A stretch of DNA of 64,000 bases from Kluyvera sp047971185. GTDB lineage: Bacteria; Pseudomonadota; Gammaproteobacteria; Enterobacterales; Enterobacteriaceae. Below the pieces are notes generated by a model. The model saw only the letters and a list, made by a program, of their open reading frames with translations. It did no database searches and was not told the DNA's origin. Location of the stretch: contig NZ_JBKDZH010000035.1 of assembly GCF_047971185.1 (NCBI RefSeq), positions 1 through 64,000 of the forward strand, in the 5' to 3' direction. Made by a program: the position numbers and the translations under genes. Every line of letters starts with the position of its first letter. Position 1 is the first letter of the stretch. This document shows positions 41,671 to 50,144 of the stretch, piece by piece.

Positions 41671-42066
41671 CTATGGGTGACATTTCGCTTTAACATCACC
41701 CACAAAAGAGGCTACCGCATCCTGTATCACGTTGTTGGTGTTTGTCCGATTGAGGGTGACAAACGCTTTAGTTTGATCCGTTGAAATCTGCCATGTCTGG
41801 ATGGTCAGCCCCAACTCGGTGGCATAGGTTCCCACCATCGCGGTTGGGCTTATCACGGTATAGGCCATCAGACTGTCGCTTACAGACGGTGAATTTCTAT
41901 CGATATTCACCACAAATACTTTGTCCGCAAAACCATCTTTGCGGATGTCATACTGGTTGAACTGAGAAGCGCTGGAACCCTTTACGTTTTCGACAACCCA
42001 GCATCCCGCGTGAGCGGATACGGAAGCGAGAAGCAGTGCCGATCCAATACCATAGGTTTTTAACAT
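41671..42066 (-). CDS. Secreted hypothetical protein
   Basis: A 131-residue protein from ATG 42066 with signal peptide MLKTYGIGSALLLASVSAHA (GGAAA site before it); earlier in-frame ATGs at 42090 and 42123 would spoil the signal. The mature part has cysteines at its very start (GCWVVEN) and end (AKCHP), which can bridge. Residues VVENVKGSSASQFNQYDIRK and AVASFVGDVKAKC show no known domain. Single gene, convergent with the YdhP-like exporter. Confidence 0.55.
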   Translation of the reverse strand: MLKTYGIGSALLLASVSAHAGCWVVENVKGSSASQFNQYDIRKDGFADKVFVVNIDRNSPSVSDSLMAYTVISPTAMVGTYATELGLTIQTWQISTDQTKAFVTLNRTNTNNVIQDAVASFVGDVKAKCHP

Positions 42067-42287
42067 GAGTGATTTCCAATAACTCTTCATCCGCAACGTT
42101 GATGAATATGCCATATTTCTCACGACTGTGCCTGTTAACAGTACAAGCCTATCAGCGATGACGGGCTTTTCGACTTAACCCTTAGCGCAATCAGGATAAC
42201 CACAAAATAATTAATGATATTATGCCGGTTATTTTATAAATAATTATTCTGTGCCGCTTTTCTATTATTTGTTTTTCCTATGGAAGT

Positions 42288-42325
42288 TGCACCTTAATTG
42301 CGCGAGAGTGTGCGTTTACGGTGCG
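42288..42325 (+). promoter_or_regulatory. Tandem NtrC-like sites before atzF
   Basis: Two sites 21 bp (two helical turns) apart: TGCACC-N5-TGCGCG (42288-42304) and TGTGCG-N5-GGTGCG (42309-42325), compared with the NtrC consensus TGCACC-N5-GGTGCA. They lie about 100 and 120 bases upstream of the predicted sigma-54 start, the usual enhancer distance. Confidence 0.6.
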
Positions 42326-42389
42326 CGATAATATTTCATAAAAATCATCGTTTAATTTTAATTCAATACAAAACAACAAATTAAATATC

Positions 42390-42405
42390 TGACATAGGCC
42401 TTGCT
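42390..42405 (+). promoter_or_regulatory. Sigma-54 type promoter of atzF operon
   Basis: TGACATAGGCCTTGCT fits TGGCACG-N4-TTGCW with a perfect -12 TTGCT and one key change (GA for GG) at -24. The following 40 bases to the start codon are almost identical to the urtB leader. Confidence 0.6.
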
Positions 42406-42443
42406 AATTGAATTCCATCTTGTATACCAACAGGGATTCAACG

Positions 42444-44246
42444 ATGGCTTTAATGACGGGAAAAACGCTGGCGGGCTGGCGTCAATACATCAGGCAAAAT
42501 AGTGATGAAGTCTTCGCATTATTACAGGCGCATATTTCCTCGCTGGCAACGGACGATAACGCATGGTTGACGATCGCCAGCGAAGCCCAGCTGCGGGTGC
42601 AGCTGGATGTGCTTATTCCTCTCTATCGCAATAATCCTGACGCGCTGCCCTTATTTGGTATTCCTTTTGCGGTCAAAGATAACGTCGACGTGGCAGGCTG
42701 GCCGACTACCGCAGCCTGCCCGGCCTTTGCCTACGTGGCCGAGCAGGACGCCACGGCGGTGGCGCGGCTGAAAGCGGCCGGGGCCATTGCGATCGGCAAA
42801 ACCAACCTTGACCAGTTTGCCACCGGGCTGGTGGGCACCCGCTCGCCGTATGGCGCGGTGGTGAACAGTTTCGACGCCCGCTACGTCAGCGGCGGCTCCA
42901 GCTCCGGTTCCGCCTCCGTGGTGGCACGCGGCCTGGTGCCGTTTGCTCTCGGCACCGACACCGCCGGTTCCGGGCGTGTACCTGCCGGGTTTAACAATAT
43001 TGTCGGGCTGAAGCCGACCAAAGGCTGGCTGTCGGCGAAGGGCGTGGTACCGGCCTGCCGTCTGAACGATACGCTGTCGGTGTTTGCCCTGACGGTGGAC
43101 GACGCGTTTGCCGTAGCCTCGCTGGCGGGGGGTTACGATCAGCAGGATGCCTATTCCCGCACCCATCCGGCCACCGCGCCCGCGGCGATGTCGGCCAATC
43201 CGGTGTTTGCCATTCCCGAAGTGCTGAATTTCTTTGGCGATACCGAGGCGCAAACGGCCTGGGAACGGGCGCTTGACGCTTTGCATGACAGCGGCGCAAC
43301 GCTCAAACCGATCGACTTCAGCGCCTTTTCACAGCTGGCGGAACAGCTCTATCAGGGGCCGTGGGTGGCCGAGCGTACGGCGGCGGTGGGTGAAATGCTC
43401 CAGCACCCCGAACGGATGGACCCGACCGTCCATGCCATTATTGCCGCCGGGCTGAACTACAGCGCGGTTGATGCCTTTAAGGCCGAGTACCTGCGCGCCG
43501 AGCTGGCGCAAAAAATCCAGCGCGCGCTGGGCGAGGTCGACGCGCTGGTGGTCCCCACGTCGCCGACGATCCGCACCCTCGAAGAGATGAAGCAGGAGCC
43601 GATCCGCTTCAACTCGCAGTTTGGCACCTACACCAATTTCACCAACCTGGCGGATCTCAGCGCGCTGGCGCTGCCGGCGCCATTCCGCGCCGACGGCCTG
43701 CCCGCAGGTATTACGCTGATTGCTCCGGCATGGCACGACCGCGCGCTGGCAGACTTTGGCCTGCGCTGGCAGCAGCAGCTGGCGCTGCCGCTAGGGGCGA
43801 CCGGGCGACCGCTGCCCCAGGAGGTTGGCACGCTGCCGCGCTCCGCTCAACACGTGCGCGTGGCGGTAGTGGGCGCGCACCTGCGCGACATGCCGCTCAA
43901 CTTCCAGCTCACCACCCGCCGGGCGGCGTTTGTTGAAGCTACCCAGACCGCGCCGTGCTACCGCCTGTACGCGCTGGCCAATACTCAGCCGCCGAAACCC
44001 GGCATCGCCCGCGCGGCCAGCGGTGCGGCGATCGACGTGGAGCTGTGGGATATCCCGCTGGCGCGCTTTGGCGAATTTGTCGCGGAAATTCCGGCCCCGC
44101 TGGGCATCGGCTCGCTGGAGCTGAGCGACGGCCGCTGGGTGAAAGGCTTTATCTGTGAACCGGCGGCGCTCAACGACGCCACGGACATAACCGACTTTAA
44201 GGGCTGGCGCCACTGGATTGCCCGCAAGGAGAACGACCATGTTTAA
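42444..44246 (+). CDS. atzF: Allophanate hydrolase
   Basis: A 600-residue enzyme that splits allophanate into two ammonia and two CO2, the second step of urea breakdown after urea carboxylase. The amidase-signature part (about 1-440) has the catalytic Lys in PFAVKDNVDVAGWPTTA, cis-Ser in YVSGGSSSGSASVV and nucleophile Ser in GTDTAGSGRVPAGFN. The C-terminal domain (about 460-600) is the allophanate hydrolase C-terminal type. The start MALMTGKTLAGW follows the conserved leader; the open frame extends 12 codons upstream. Its stop overlaps the uca start by 8 bases. Confidence 0.93.
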   Translation: MALMTGKTLAGWRQYIRQNSDEVFALLQAHISSLATDDNAWLTIASEAQLRVQLDVLIPLYRNNPDALPLFGIPFAVKDNVDVAGWPTTAACPAFAYVAEQDATAVARLKAAGAIAIGKTNLDQFATGLVGTRSPYGAVVNSFDARYVSGGSSSGSASVVARGLVPFALGTDTAGSGRVPAGFNNIVGLKPTKGWLSAKGVVPACRLNDTLSVFALTVDDAFAVASLAGGYDQQDAYSRTHPATAPAAMSANPVFAIPEVLNFFGDTEAQTAWERALDALHDSGATLKPIDFSAFSQLAEQLYQGPWVAERTAAVGEMLQHPERMDPTVHAIIAAGLNYSAVDAFKAEYLRAELAQKIQRALGEVDALVVPTSPTIRTLEEMKQEPIRFNSQFGTYTNFTNLADLSALALPAPFRADGLPAGITLIAPAWHDRALADFGLRWQQQLALPLGATGRPLPQEVGTLPRSAQHVRVAVVGAHLRDMPLNFQLTTRRAAFVEATQTAPCYRLYALANTQPPKPGIARAASGAAIDVELWDIPLARFGEFVAEIPAPLGIGSLELSDGRWVKGFICEPAALNDATDITDFKGWRHWIARKENDHV

Positions 44247-47200
44247 CACCGTCCTGATTGCTAACCGGGGGGAAATTGCCTGCCGCGCCATCCGCACCCT
44301 GAAACGCCTGGGGATCACCAGCGTGGCGGTTTACTCCGATGCCGATAAAAACGCCGAACACGTCAAGCAGGCCGATATCGCACTGGCGCTGGGCGGTGAG
44401 AAGGCCAGCGACAGCTACCTGAAAATCGACAGCATCATTCAGGCGGCGCGCGACAGCGGCGCGCAGGCGATCTGGCCGGGCTACGGTTTCCTCTCCGAAA
44501 GCCTGCCGTTTGCCGACGCCTGTGAAAAAGCGGGCATCGTCTTTATCGGCCCGACCGCGCAGCAGATCGGCGAGTTTGGCCTTAAGCACCGCGCCCGCGA
44601 GCTGGCGTCGCAGGCGGGGGTGCCGATGACGCCGGGCACCGGGCTGCTGAACTCGCTCGACGAGGCGCTGGCGGCCGCCGAGCGGGTGGGCTATCCGGTA
44701 ATGCTTAAAAGCACCGCGGGCGGCGGCGGGATTGGCCTGACGCGCTGCGCCGACGCCGAGGCGCTGACGCAGGGCTGGGAGAGCGTGCGCCGCCTGGGCG
44801 AACAGTTCTTCAGCGACGCGGGCGTGTTTGTTGAACGCTGTATCGACTGCGCGCGCCATATCGAAGTGCAGATTTTTGGCGACGGTCACGGCAACGTGGT
44901 AGCGCTCGGCGAGCGCGACTGCTCGCTGCAGCGCCGTAACCAGAAGGTGGTGGAGGAGACGCCCGCGCCGAACCTGCCCGCCGCCACCCGCGCGGCGCTG
45001 CTGCATGCCGCCGTGCAGCTCGGCAAGCTGGTGAACTACCGCAGCGCCGGGACGGTTGAGTTTATTTATGATGCCGCGCAGGACGCGTTCTACTTCCTCG
45101 AGGTCAACACCCGCCTGCAGGTGGAGCATCCGGTGACCGAAAGCGTGACCGGGCTGGATCTGGTGGAGTGCATGCTGCGCGTGGCGGCAGGGGAAGCGAT
45201 CGACTGGTCGCGGCTGGCGCAGGCACCGCAGGGGGCCGCCATCGAGGTGCGCATCTACGCGGAAAACCCGCTGAAAAACTTCCAGCCCAGCCCCGGCGTG
45301 CTGACGGAAGTGGTGTTCCCGGATGACGTGCGCATTGATACCGGCGTGACCACCGGCAGCGAAGTGTCGGCGTTTTATGACCCGATGATCGCCAAACTGA
45401 TCGTCCACGCCGACACCCGCGAAGCCGCGCTGAGCAAACTGCATGTCGCGCTGAACGCCACGCGTCTGCACGGCATCGCCACCAACCTTGACTACCTGCG
45501 GCAGATCACCGCCAGCGAGGCCTTTGTCAGCGGCAGCGCGTGGACGCGGATGCTCGATAGCGTGGTGGTCCGCTCATCGGCGATCGAGGTGATCCAGCCC
45601 GGCACCTGGAGCAGCGTGCAGGATTATCCCGGCCGCCAGGGCTACTGGGATATCGGCGTGCCGCCTTCCGGGCCGATGGATGATTTTGCCTTCCGCCTGG
45701 CAAACCGTATCGTCGGCAACCATGAATCGGCGGCGGGGCTGGAGTTCACCCTGCAAGGGCCGGTGCTGCAATTTCACAGCGACGCGCTGATTGCCCTCAC
45801 CGGGGCCGACTGCCAGGCGCAGCTTGACGGCGACGCGGTGGCGCTGTGGCAGCCGGTGGCGGTGAAGGCCGGGCAAACGCTGGCGCTGGGCCGCGCGCAG
45901 GCCGGGTGCCGCGGTTATCTGGCGGTGCGTAACGGTCTCGACGTGCCGGAATACCTTGGCAGCCGCTCTACCTTCGCGCTGGGGCAGTTTGGCGGCCACG
46001 CCGGGCGCACGCTCAGGGTGGCGGATCAGCTACCTATTTCGCGCCCCGAGCTGGCGGCCTGCACGACGCCCGCGCCGATAAGCGAAGCCCGGGCGCTATC
46101 GCCCGCACTGATTCCTACCTACGGTGAAGTCTGGCGTATCGGCGTGCTGTACGGGCCGCACGGCGCGCCGGACTTCTTCACCCAGGAGTCTATTGACGAA
46201 TTCTTCGCCAGCGACTGGCAGGTGCACTACAACTCCAACCGCCTTGGCGTGCGGCTGGTGGGGCCAAAACCGAGCTGGACGCGGCCGAACGGCGGTGAGG
46301 CGGGGCTGCATCCGTCCAACGTCCACGACTGTGAATACGCGATTGGCGCGATTAACTTTACCGGCGACTTCCCGGTGATCCTCACCCGCGATGGCCCCAG
46401 CCTCGGCGGCTTTGTCTGCCCGGTGACCATCGCCAAAGCCGAGCTGTGGAAAGTCGGCCAGGTGAAACCGGGTGACCGCATTCGCTTCTACCCGATTAGC
46501 GTGGAGGACGCGGTGGCGCGTGAGAAGGCCATGGACCGCAGCATTGAAACGTTGCAGACCAGCGCGCCGCCGACGTTTGCCATGCCGTCGCTGGCCGACC
46601 GCGACGGCGTCTCTGCGGCCGGGCTGGTGTCGCTACCGGCGACCTTCACTACCCCCGCCATCGTCTACCGCCAGGCGGGCGATAACTACATTCTGATTGA
46701 GTACGGCGAAAACGTGCTGGATCTGGCGCTGCGCCTGCGGGTTCACGTGCTGATGGCGCATCTGCATACCCTGGCCCATCCGGGGATTAAAGAGCTGTCG
46801 CCCGGCGTGCGTTCGCTACAGGTGCGCTACGACAGCCGTGAAATCAGCCAGCAGGCGCTGGTGGCGCTGCTGCTGGAGCAGGAGGCGCGCATCGGCGACG
46901 TCAGCCAGATGAAGGTGCCGTCGCGTATTGTGCACTTGCCGATGGCGTTTGAAGACAGCGCCACGCTCGACGCCGTCAGCCGCTATGCCGACACCGTCCG
47001 CGCCAGCGCGCCGTGGCTGCCGAACAACGTCGACTTTATTCAGCGCATCAACGGTCTGCCGAGCCGTGAAGCGGTTAAAGAGACCCTTTTTGATGCCAGC
47101 TACCTGATTCTGGGGCTGGGCGACGTCTACCTCGGCGCGCCGTGCGCGGTGCCGATTGACCCGCGCCATCGTCTGCTGAGCTCCAAGTACAGCCCGGCGC

Positions 47201-47871
47201 GTACCTTCACCGCCGAAGGCACGGTGGGGATCGGCGGCATGTACATGTGCATCTACGGTATGGACTCCCCCGGCGGCTACCAGCTGGTGGGGCGCACGCT
47301 GCCCATCTGGAACAAGTTCCTCAAAAATGATCAGTTCAGCGCGGGCGAGCCCTGGCTGCTGCGCTTCTTCGATCAGGTGCGCTTCTATCCGGTCAGCGAA
47401 AGCGAGCTGGACCGTCTGCGCGAGGACTTCCGCGAAGGCCGCGCCACGATTCGCATTGAAGAGACGCAGTTCGACTTCCCGGCGCATCTGCGCTTCCTCG
47501 ACGAGCATGCCGACGACATTGCGCGCTTCCGTCAGCACCAGTCCACGGCGTTTGACGCCGAGGTGGAGCGCTGGCAGCGCGATGAACAGCAGAGCGCGGC
47601 CGATCTCCCGCCCCCGGTTGCCGAGGCGGCCGTTGACGACGATGCGCTGGCGGTCACCGCCGACATGAACGGCAACATCTGGAAGGTGCTGGTGAACCCG
47701 GGCGATATGGTGGAAGCGGGGCAGACCTTAATCATCGTCGAGGCCATGAAGATGGAGCTGGCGATTCACGCGCCGCAGGCGGGGGTGGTGAAACGCATCG
47801 GCTGCCAGCCTGGCCGTCCGGTGAGCCCCGGCGACGCGCTGCTGTGGCTGGAAGAGGGGAGTGCCCTATGA
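44239..47871 (+). CDS. uca: Urea carboxylase (biotin-dependent)
   Basis: A 1210-residue cytoplasmic enzyme carboxylating urea to allophanate with ATP and bicarbonate. Domains in order: biotin carboxylase (about 1-450; ANRGEIACRAIRTLKRLG, STAGGGGIGLTRC, EVNTRLQVEHPVTE), a KipA/KipI-like carboxyltransferase pair (about 460-1100; GPMDDFAFRLANRIVGN, NGGEAGLHPSNVHD, SSKYSPARTFTAEGTVGIGG), and a biotin carrier domain with VEAMKMEL (biotinyl Lys near residue 1175). It is complete. Urea carboxylase-associated proteins often found with it are not present in the window. Stop overlaps gntR by 4 bases. Confidence 0.94.
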   Translation: MFNTVLIANRGEIACRAIRTLKRLGITSVAVYSDADKNAEHVKQADIALALGGEKASDSYLKIDSIIQAARDSGAQAIWPGYGFLSESLPFADACEKAGIVFIGPTAQQIGEFGLKHRARELASQAGVPMTPGTGLLNSLDEALAAAERVGYPVMLKSTAGGGGIGLTRCADAEALTQGWESVRRLGEQFFSDAGVFVERCIDCARHIEVQIFGDGHGNVVALGERDCSLQRRNQKVVEETPAPNLPAATRAALLHAAVQLGKLVNYRSAGTVEFIYDAAQDAFYFLEVNTRLQVEHPVTESVTGLDLVECMLRVAAGEAIDWSRLAQAPQGAAIEVRIYAENPLKNFQPSPGVLTEVVFPDDVRIDTGVTTGSEVSAFYDPMIAKLIVHADTREAALSKLHVALNATRLHGIATNLDYLRQITASEAFVSGSAWTRMLDSVVVRSSAIEVIQPGTWSSVQDYPGRQGYWDIGVPPSGPMDDFAFRLANRIVGNHESAAGLEFTLQGPVLQFHSDALIALTGADCQAQLDGDAVALWQPVAVKAGQTLALGRAQAGCRGYLAVRNGLDVPEYLGSRSTFALGQFGGHAGRTLRVADQLPISRPELAACTTPAPISEARALSPALIPTYGEVWRIGVLYGPHGAPDFFTQESIDEFFASDWQVHYNSNRLGVRLVGPKPSWTRPNGGEAGLHPSNVHDCEYAIGAINFTGDFPVILTRDGPSLGGFVCPVTIAKAELWKVGQVKPGDRIRFYPISVEDAVAREKAMDRSIETLQTSAPPTFAMPSLADRDGVSAAGLVSLPATFTTPAIVYRQAGDNYILIEYGENVLDLALRLRVHVLMAHLHTLAHPGIKELSPGVRSLQVRYDSREISQQALVALLLEQEARIGDVSQMKVPSRIVHLPMAFEDSATLDAVSRYADTVRASAPWLPNNVDFIQRINGLPSREAVKETLFDASYLILGLGDVYLGAPCAVPIDPRHRLLSSKYSPARTFTAEGTVGIGGMYMCIYGMDSPGGYQLVGRTLPIWNKFLKNDQFSAGEPWLLRFFDQVRFYPVSESELDRLREDFREGRATIRIEETQFDFPAHLRFLDEHADDIARFRQHQSTAFDAEVERWQRDEQQSAADLPPPVAEAAVDDDALAVTADMNGNIWKVLVNPGDMVEAGQTLIIVEAMKMELAIHAPQAGVVKRIGCQPGRPVSPGDALLWLEEGSAL

Positions 47872-48566
47872 CGGAAACCCACGGTAAAAAGCGCCAGGCC
47901 GGGCTGGCGGAGCGCATCTATCTGGCGCTGAAAAACGACATTTTTGATTTCCGCCTGATGCCCGGCGAGCACTTCAGCGAAAACGAAATTTCCGAACGGA
48001 TGGCGGCCAGCCGGACCCCGGTGCGTCAGGCGCTGTTCTGGCTGGAGCACGAAGGCTATGTGCAGGTTTACTCGCGCAGCGGCTGGCAGGTGAAACCGTT
48101 CGACTTCACCTATTTCGAGGCGCTGTACGACTTTCGCATCGTGCTGGAAATGGAGGCCGTAAAGCGCCTGTGCGCTATGCCCGCCGAGGCCCGCCACGAG
48201 CATCTGGCACCGCTGCTGGCCTTCTGGTGCGACGCGCCGCGCATGGCGCCGGGTAAGGCGCTGTCGCGACAGGACGAAGCCTTCCACACCGCGCTGGTGC
48301 GGGCCACCGGCAACAGCGAGATGGCCCGTGTCCACGTGGATCTGACCGAGAAAATGCGCATCATCCGCCACCTCGATTTTACCCGCGAGGATCGGGTGGA
48401 GGCGACCTACAGCGAACACGCGCAGGTACTGCTGGCGATTTCGCAACAACGGACGGAAGAGGCGCAGCGGATCCTCACTGCGCATATCTCCCAGAGTAAA
48501 GCCGAGGTCCGAAAAATAACCTTACACCGGCTGCAGCAGGCACGTTTACAACCCGTTTCACCGTAG
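47868..48566 (+). CDS. GntR-family regulator of the urea operon
   Basis: A 232-residue FadR-subgroup GntR protein. The winged helix-turn-helix has LAERIYLALKNDIFDFRLMP, GEHFSENEISERMAASRTPV and RQALFWLEHEGYVQV; the C-terminal all-helical FCD domain has the metal/effector residues in DEAFHTALVRATGNSEM and TYSEHAQVLLAI. It starts within the uca stop (ATGA) and is followed by urtA after 45 bases. It probably tunes the operon to urea or allophanate, beside general nitrogen control by NtrC. Confidence 0.87.
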   Translation: MTETHGKKRQAGLAERIYLALKNDIFDFRLMPGEHFSENEISERMAASRTPVRQALFWLEHEGYVQVYSRSGWQVKPFDFTYFEALYDFRIVLEMEAVKRLCAMPAEARHEHLAPLLAFWCDAPRMAPGKALSRQDEAFHTALVRATGNSEMARVHVDLTEKMRIIRHLDFTREDRVEATYSEHAQVLLAISQQRTEEAQRILTAHISQSKAEVRKITLHRLQQARLQPVSP

Positions 48567-48611
48567 TGGCGGGCAACATTTATCACTCAATATCATTTAG
48601 GGGTTTTGGTC

Positions 48612-49883
48612 ATGAAAAGACGTTCTTTACTGAAAGCATTTGCCCTGTCAGCCACCTTTTTGAGCATCGGCTTCTCGTTACAGGCCTACGCAGCAGACAC
48701 CATCAAAGTGGGGATTATGCACTCCCTGTCGGGCACCATGGCCATTTCAGAAACGCCGCTGAAAGACGTGGCGCTGATGACCATCGATGAAATCAACGCT
48801 AAGGGAGGGGTGCTGGGGAAAAAGCTGGAGCCTGTGGTGGTGGATCCGGCCTCCAACTGGCCGCTGTTCGCCGAAAAGGCGCGCCAGCTGCTGACTCAGG
48901 ACAAGGCTGCGGTAGTATTCGGCTGCTGGACCTCGGTATCGCGTAAATCGGTGCTGCCGGTGTTTGAAGAGCTGAACGGCCTGCTGTTCTACCCGGTCCA
49001 GTATGAAGGCGAAGAGATGTCGCCGAACGTGTTCTATACCGGTGCCGCGCCAAACCAGCAGGCGATCCCGGCGGTGGAATATATGATGAGCGAAGACGGC
49101 GGCGGCGCGAAGCGCTTCTTCCTGCTCGGTACCGACTACGTTTACCCGCGCACCACCAACAAGATCCTCCGCGCTTTCCTGCATTCCAAAGGCGTTCAGG
49201 ATAAGGACATCGAAGAGGTTTACACCCCGTTTGGCTATAGCGACTACCAGACCATCGTCGCCAATATCAAGAAATTCTCCGCGGGCGGTAAAACGGCGGT
49301 GATTTCGACCATCAACGGCGACTCCAACGTGCCGTTCTACAAAGAGCTGGCGAACCAGGGCATTAAGGCGACCGACGTGCCGGTGGTGGCCTTCTCGGTC
49401 GGGGAAGAGGAGCTGCGCGGTATTGATACCAAGCCGCTGGTGGGCCATCTGGCGGCGTGGAACTACTTCGAGTCCGTCAGTAACCCGGTGAATACGAAGT
49501 TTGTCGCCGACTATCGCGCCTACGCCAAAGCGCACAAGCTGCCGAACGCCGATAGCGTGGTGACCAACGATCCAATGGAAGCGACCTACGTCGGCATTCA
49601 TATGTGGGCGCAGGCGGTTGAGAAAGCGGGCACCACCGACGTGGATAAAGTGCGCGCCGCGATGGCGGGGCAGAGCTTCAACGCGCCGAGCGGCTTTACC
49701 CTGACCATGGATGCCACTAACCATCACCTGCACAAACCGGTAATGATTGGCGAAATTGAAGAGAACGGTCAGTTTAACGTGGTGTGGAATACCGATAAGC
49801 CGGTGCGCGCTCAGCCGTGGAGTCCGTATATTCCGGGGAATGATAAAAAGCCGGATACGCCGGTGAAAACGGGTGGGAAGTAA
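48612..49883 (+). CDS. urtA: Urea ABC transporter substrate-binding protein
   Basis: A 423-residue periplasmic binding protein with signal peptide KRRSLLKAFALSATFLSIGF ending in QAYAADTIKV. The branched-chain amino acid-binding-like fold has VGIMHSLSGTMAISETPLKD, VFGCWTSVSRKSVLPVFEE, LFYPVQYEGEE, YVYPRTTNKILRAF and NDPMEATYVGIHMWAQAV, which are the UrtA hallmarks. It is transcribed with atzF-uca-gntR, and its membrane partners urtBCDE are 2.9 kb away behind a reverse-strand iutA-like gene. Confidence 0.92.
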   Translation: MKRRSLLKAFALSATFLSIGFSLQAYAADTIKVGIMHSLSGTMAISETPLKDVALMTIDEINAKGGVLGKKLEPVVVDPASNWPLFAEKARQLLTQDKAAVVFGCWTSVSRKSVLPVFEELNGLLFYPVQYEGEEMSPNVFYTGAAPNQQAIPAVEYMMSEDGGGAKRFFLLGTDYVYPRTTNKILRAFLHSKGVQDKDIEEVYTPFGYSDYQTIVANIKKFSAGGKTAVISTINGDSNVPFYKELANQGIKATDVPVVAFSVGEEELRGIDTKPLVGHLAAWNYFESVSNPVNTKFVADYRAYAKAHKLPNADSVVTNDPMEATYVGIHMWAQAVEKAGTTDVDKVRAAMAGQSFNAPSGFTLTMDATNHHLHKPVMIGEIEENGQFNVVWNTDKPVRAQPWSPYIPGNDKKPDTPVKTGGK

Positions 49884-50144
49884 GGTTCGTTAGCGGGGAG
49901 CGCTGGGGCGTTATTTCATAGGGGAAGTGCATTTGGGTTTATCACTCTGTTGCGCTCCCTTTCCGCTCCAGCCATATAAATTGCACGGGCGCAGGGAGCA
50001 CGCAGGGGGCGGCCGCCCCCCTTGGCCCGTTCACCGGTGACGGAACGCCATATTCCACTCGACGTAAAGTGAACGGAACCCTTCACCTTACTGACAAATA
50101 TCCGGTTTTTCGTCCTAACCCGAGCTAACGGCACTGCTTTTCCA

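Noticed and set aside
44197..45471. A 424-codon open frame on the minus strand opposite uca
   Set aside because: It is opposite a clearly conserved GC-rich gene, has repetitive Arg/Ala/His/Gly composition, no family resemblance and no ribosome site; such antisense frames are common in high-GC coding DNA.
48747..49733. A 328-codon minus-strand frame opposite urtA
   Set aside because: Same reasoning: a shadow of urtA codon usage, with His/Arg-rich low-information sequence.
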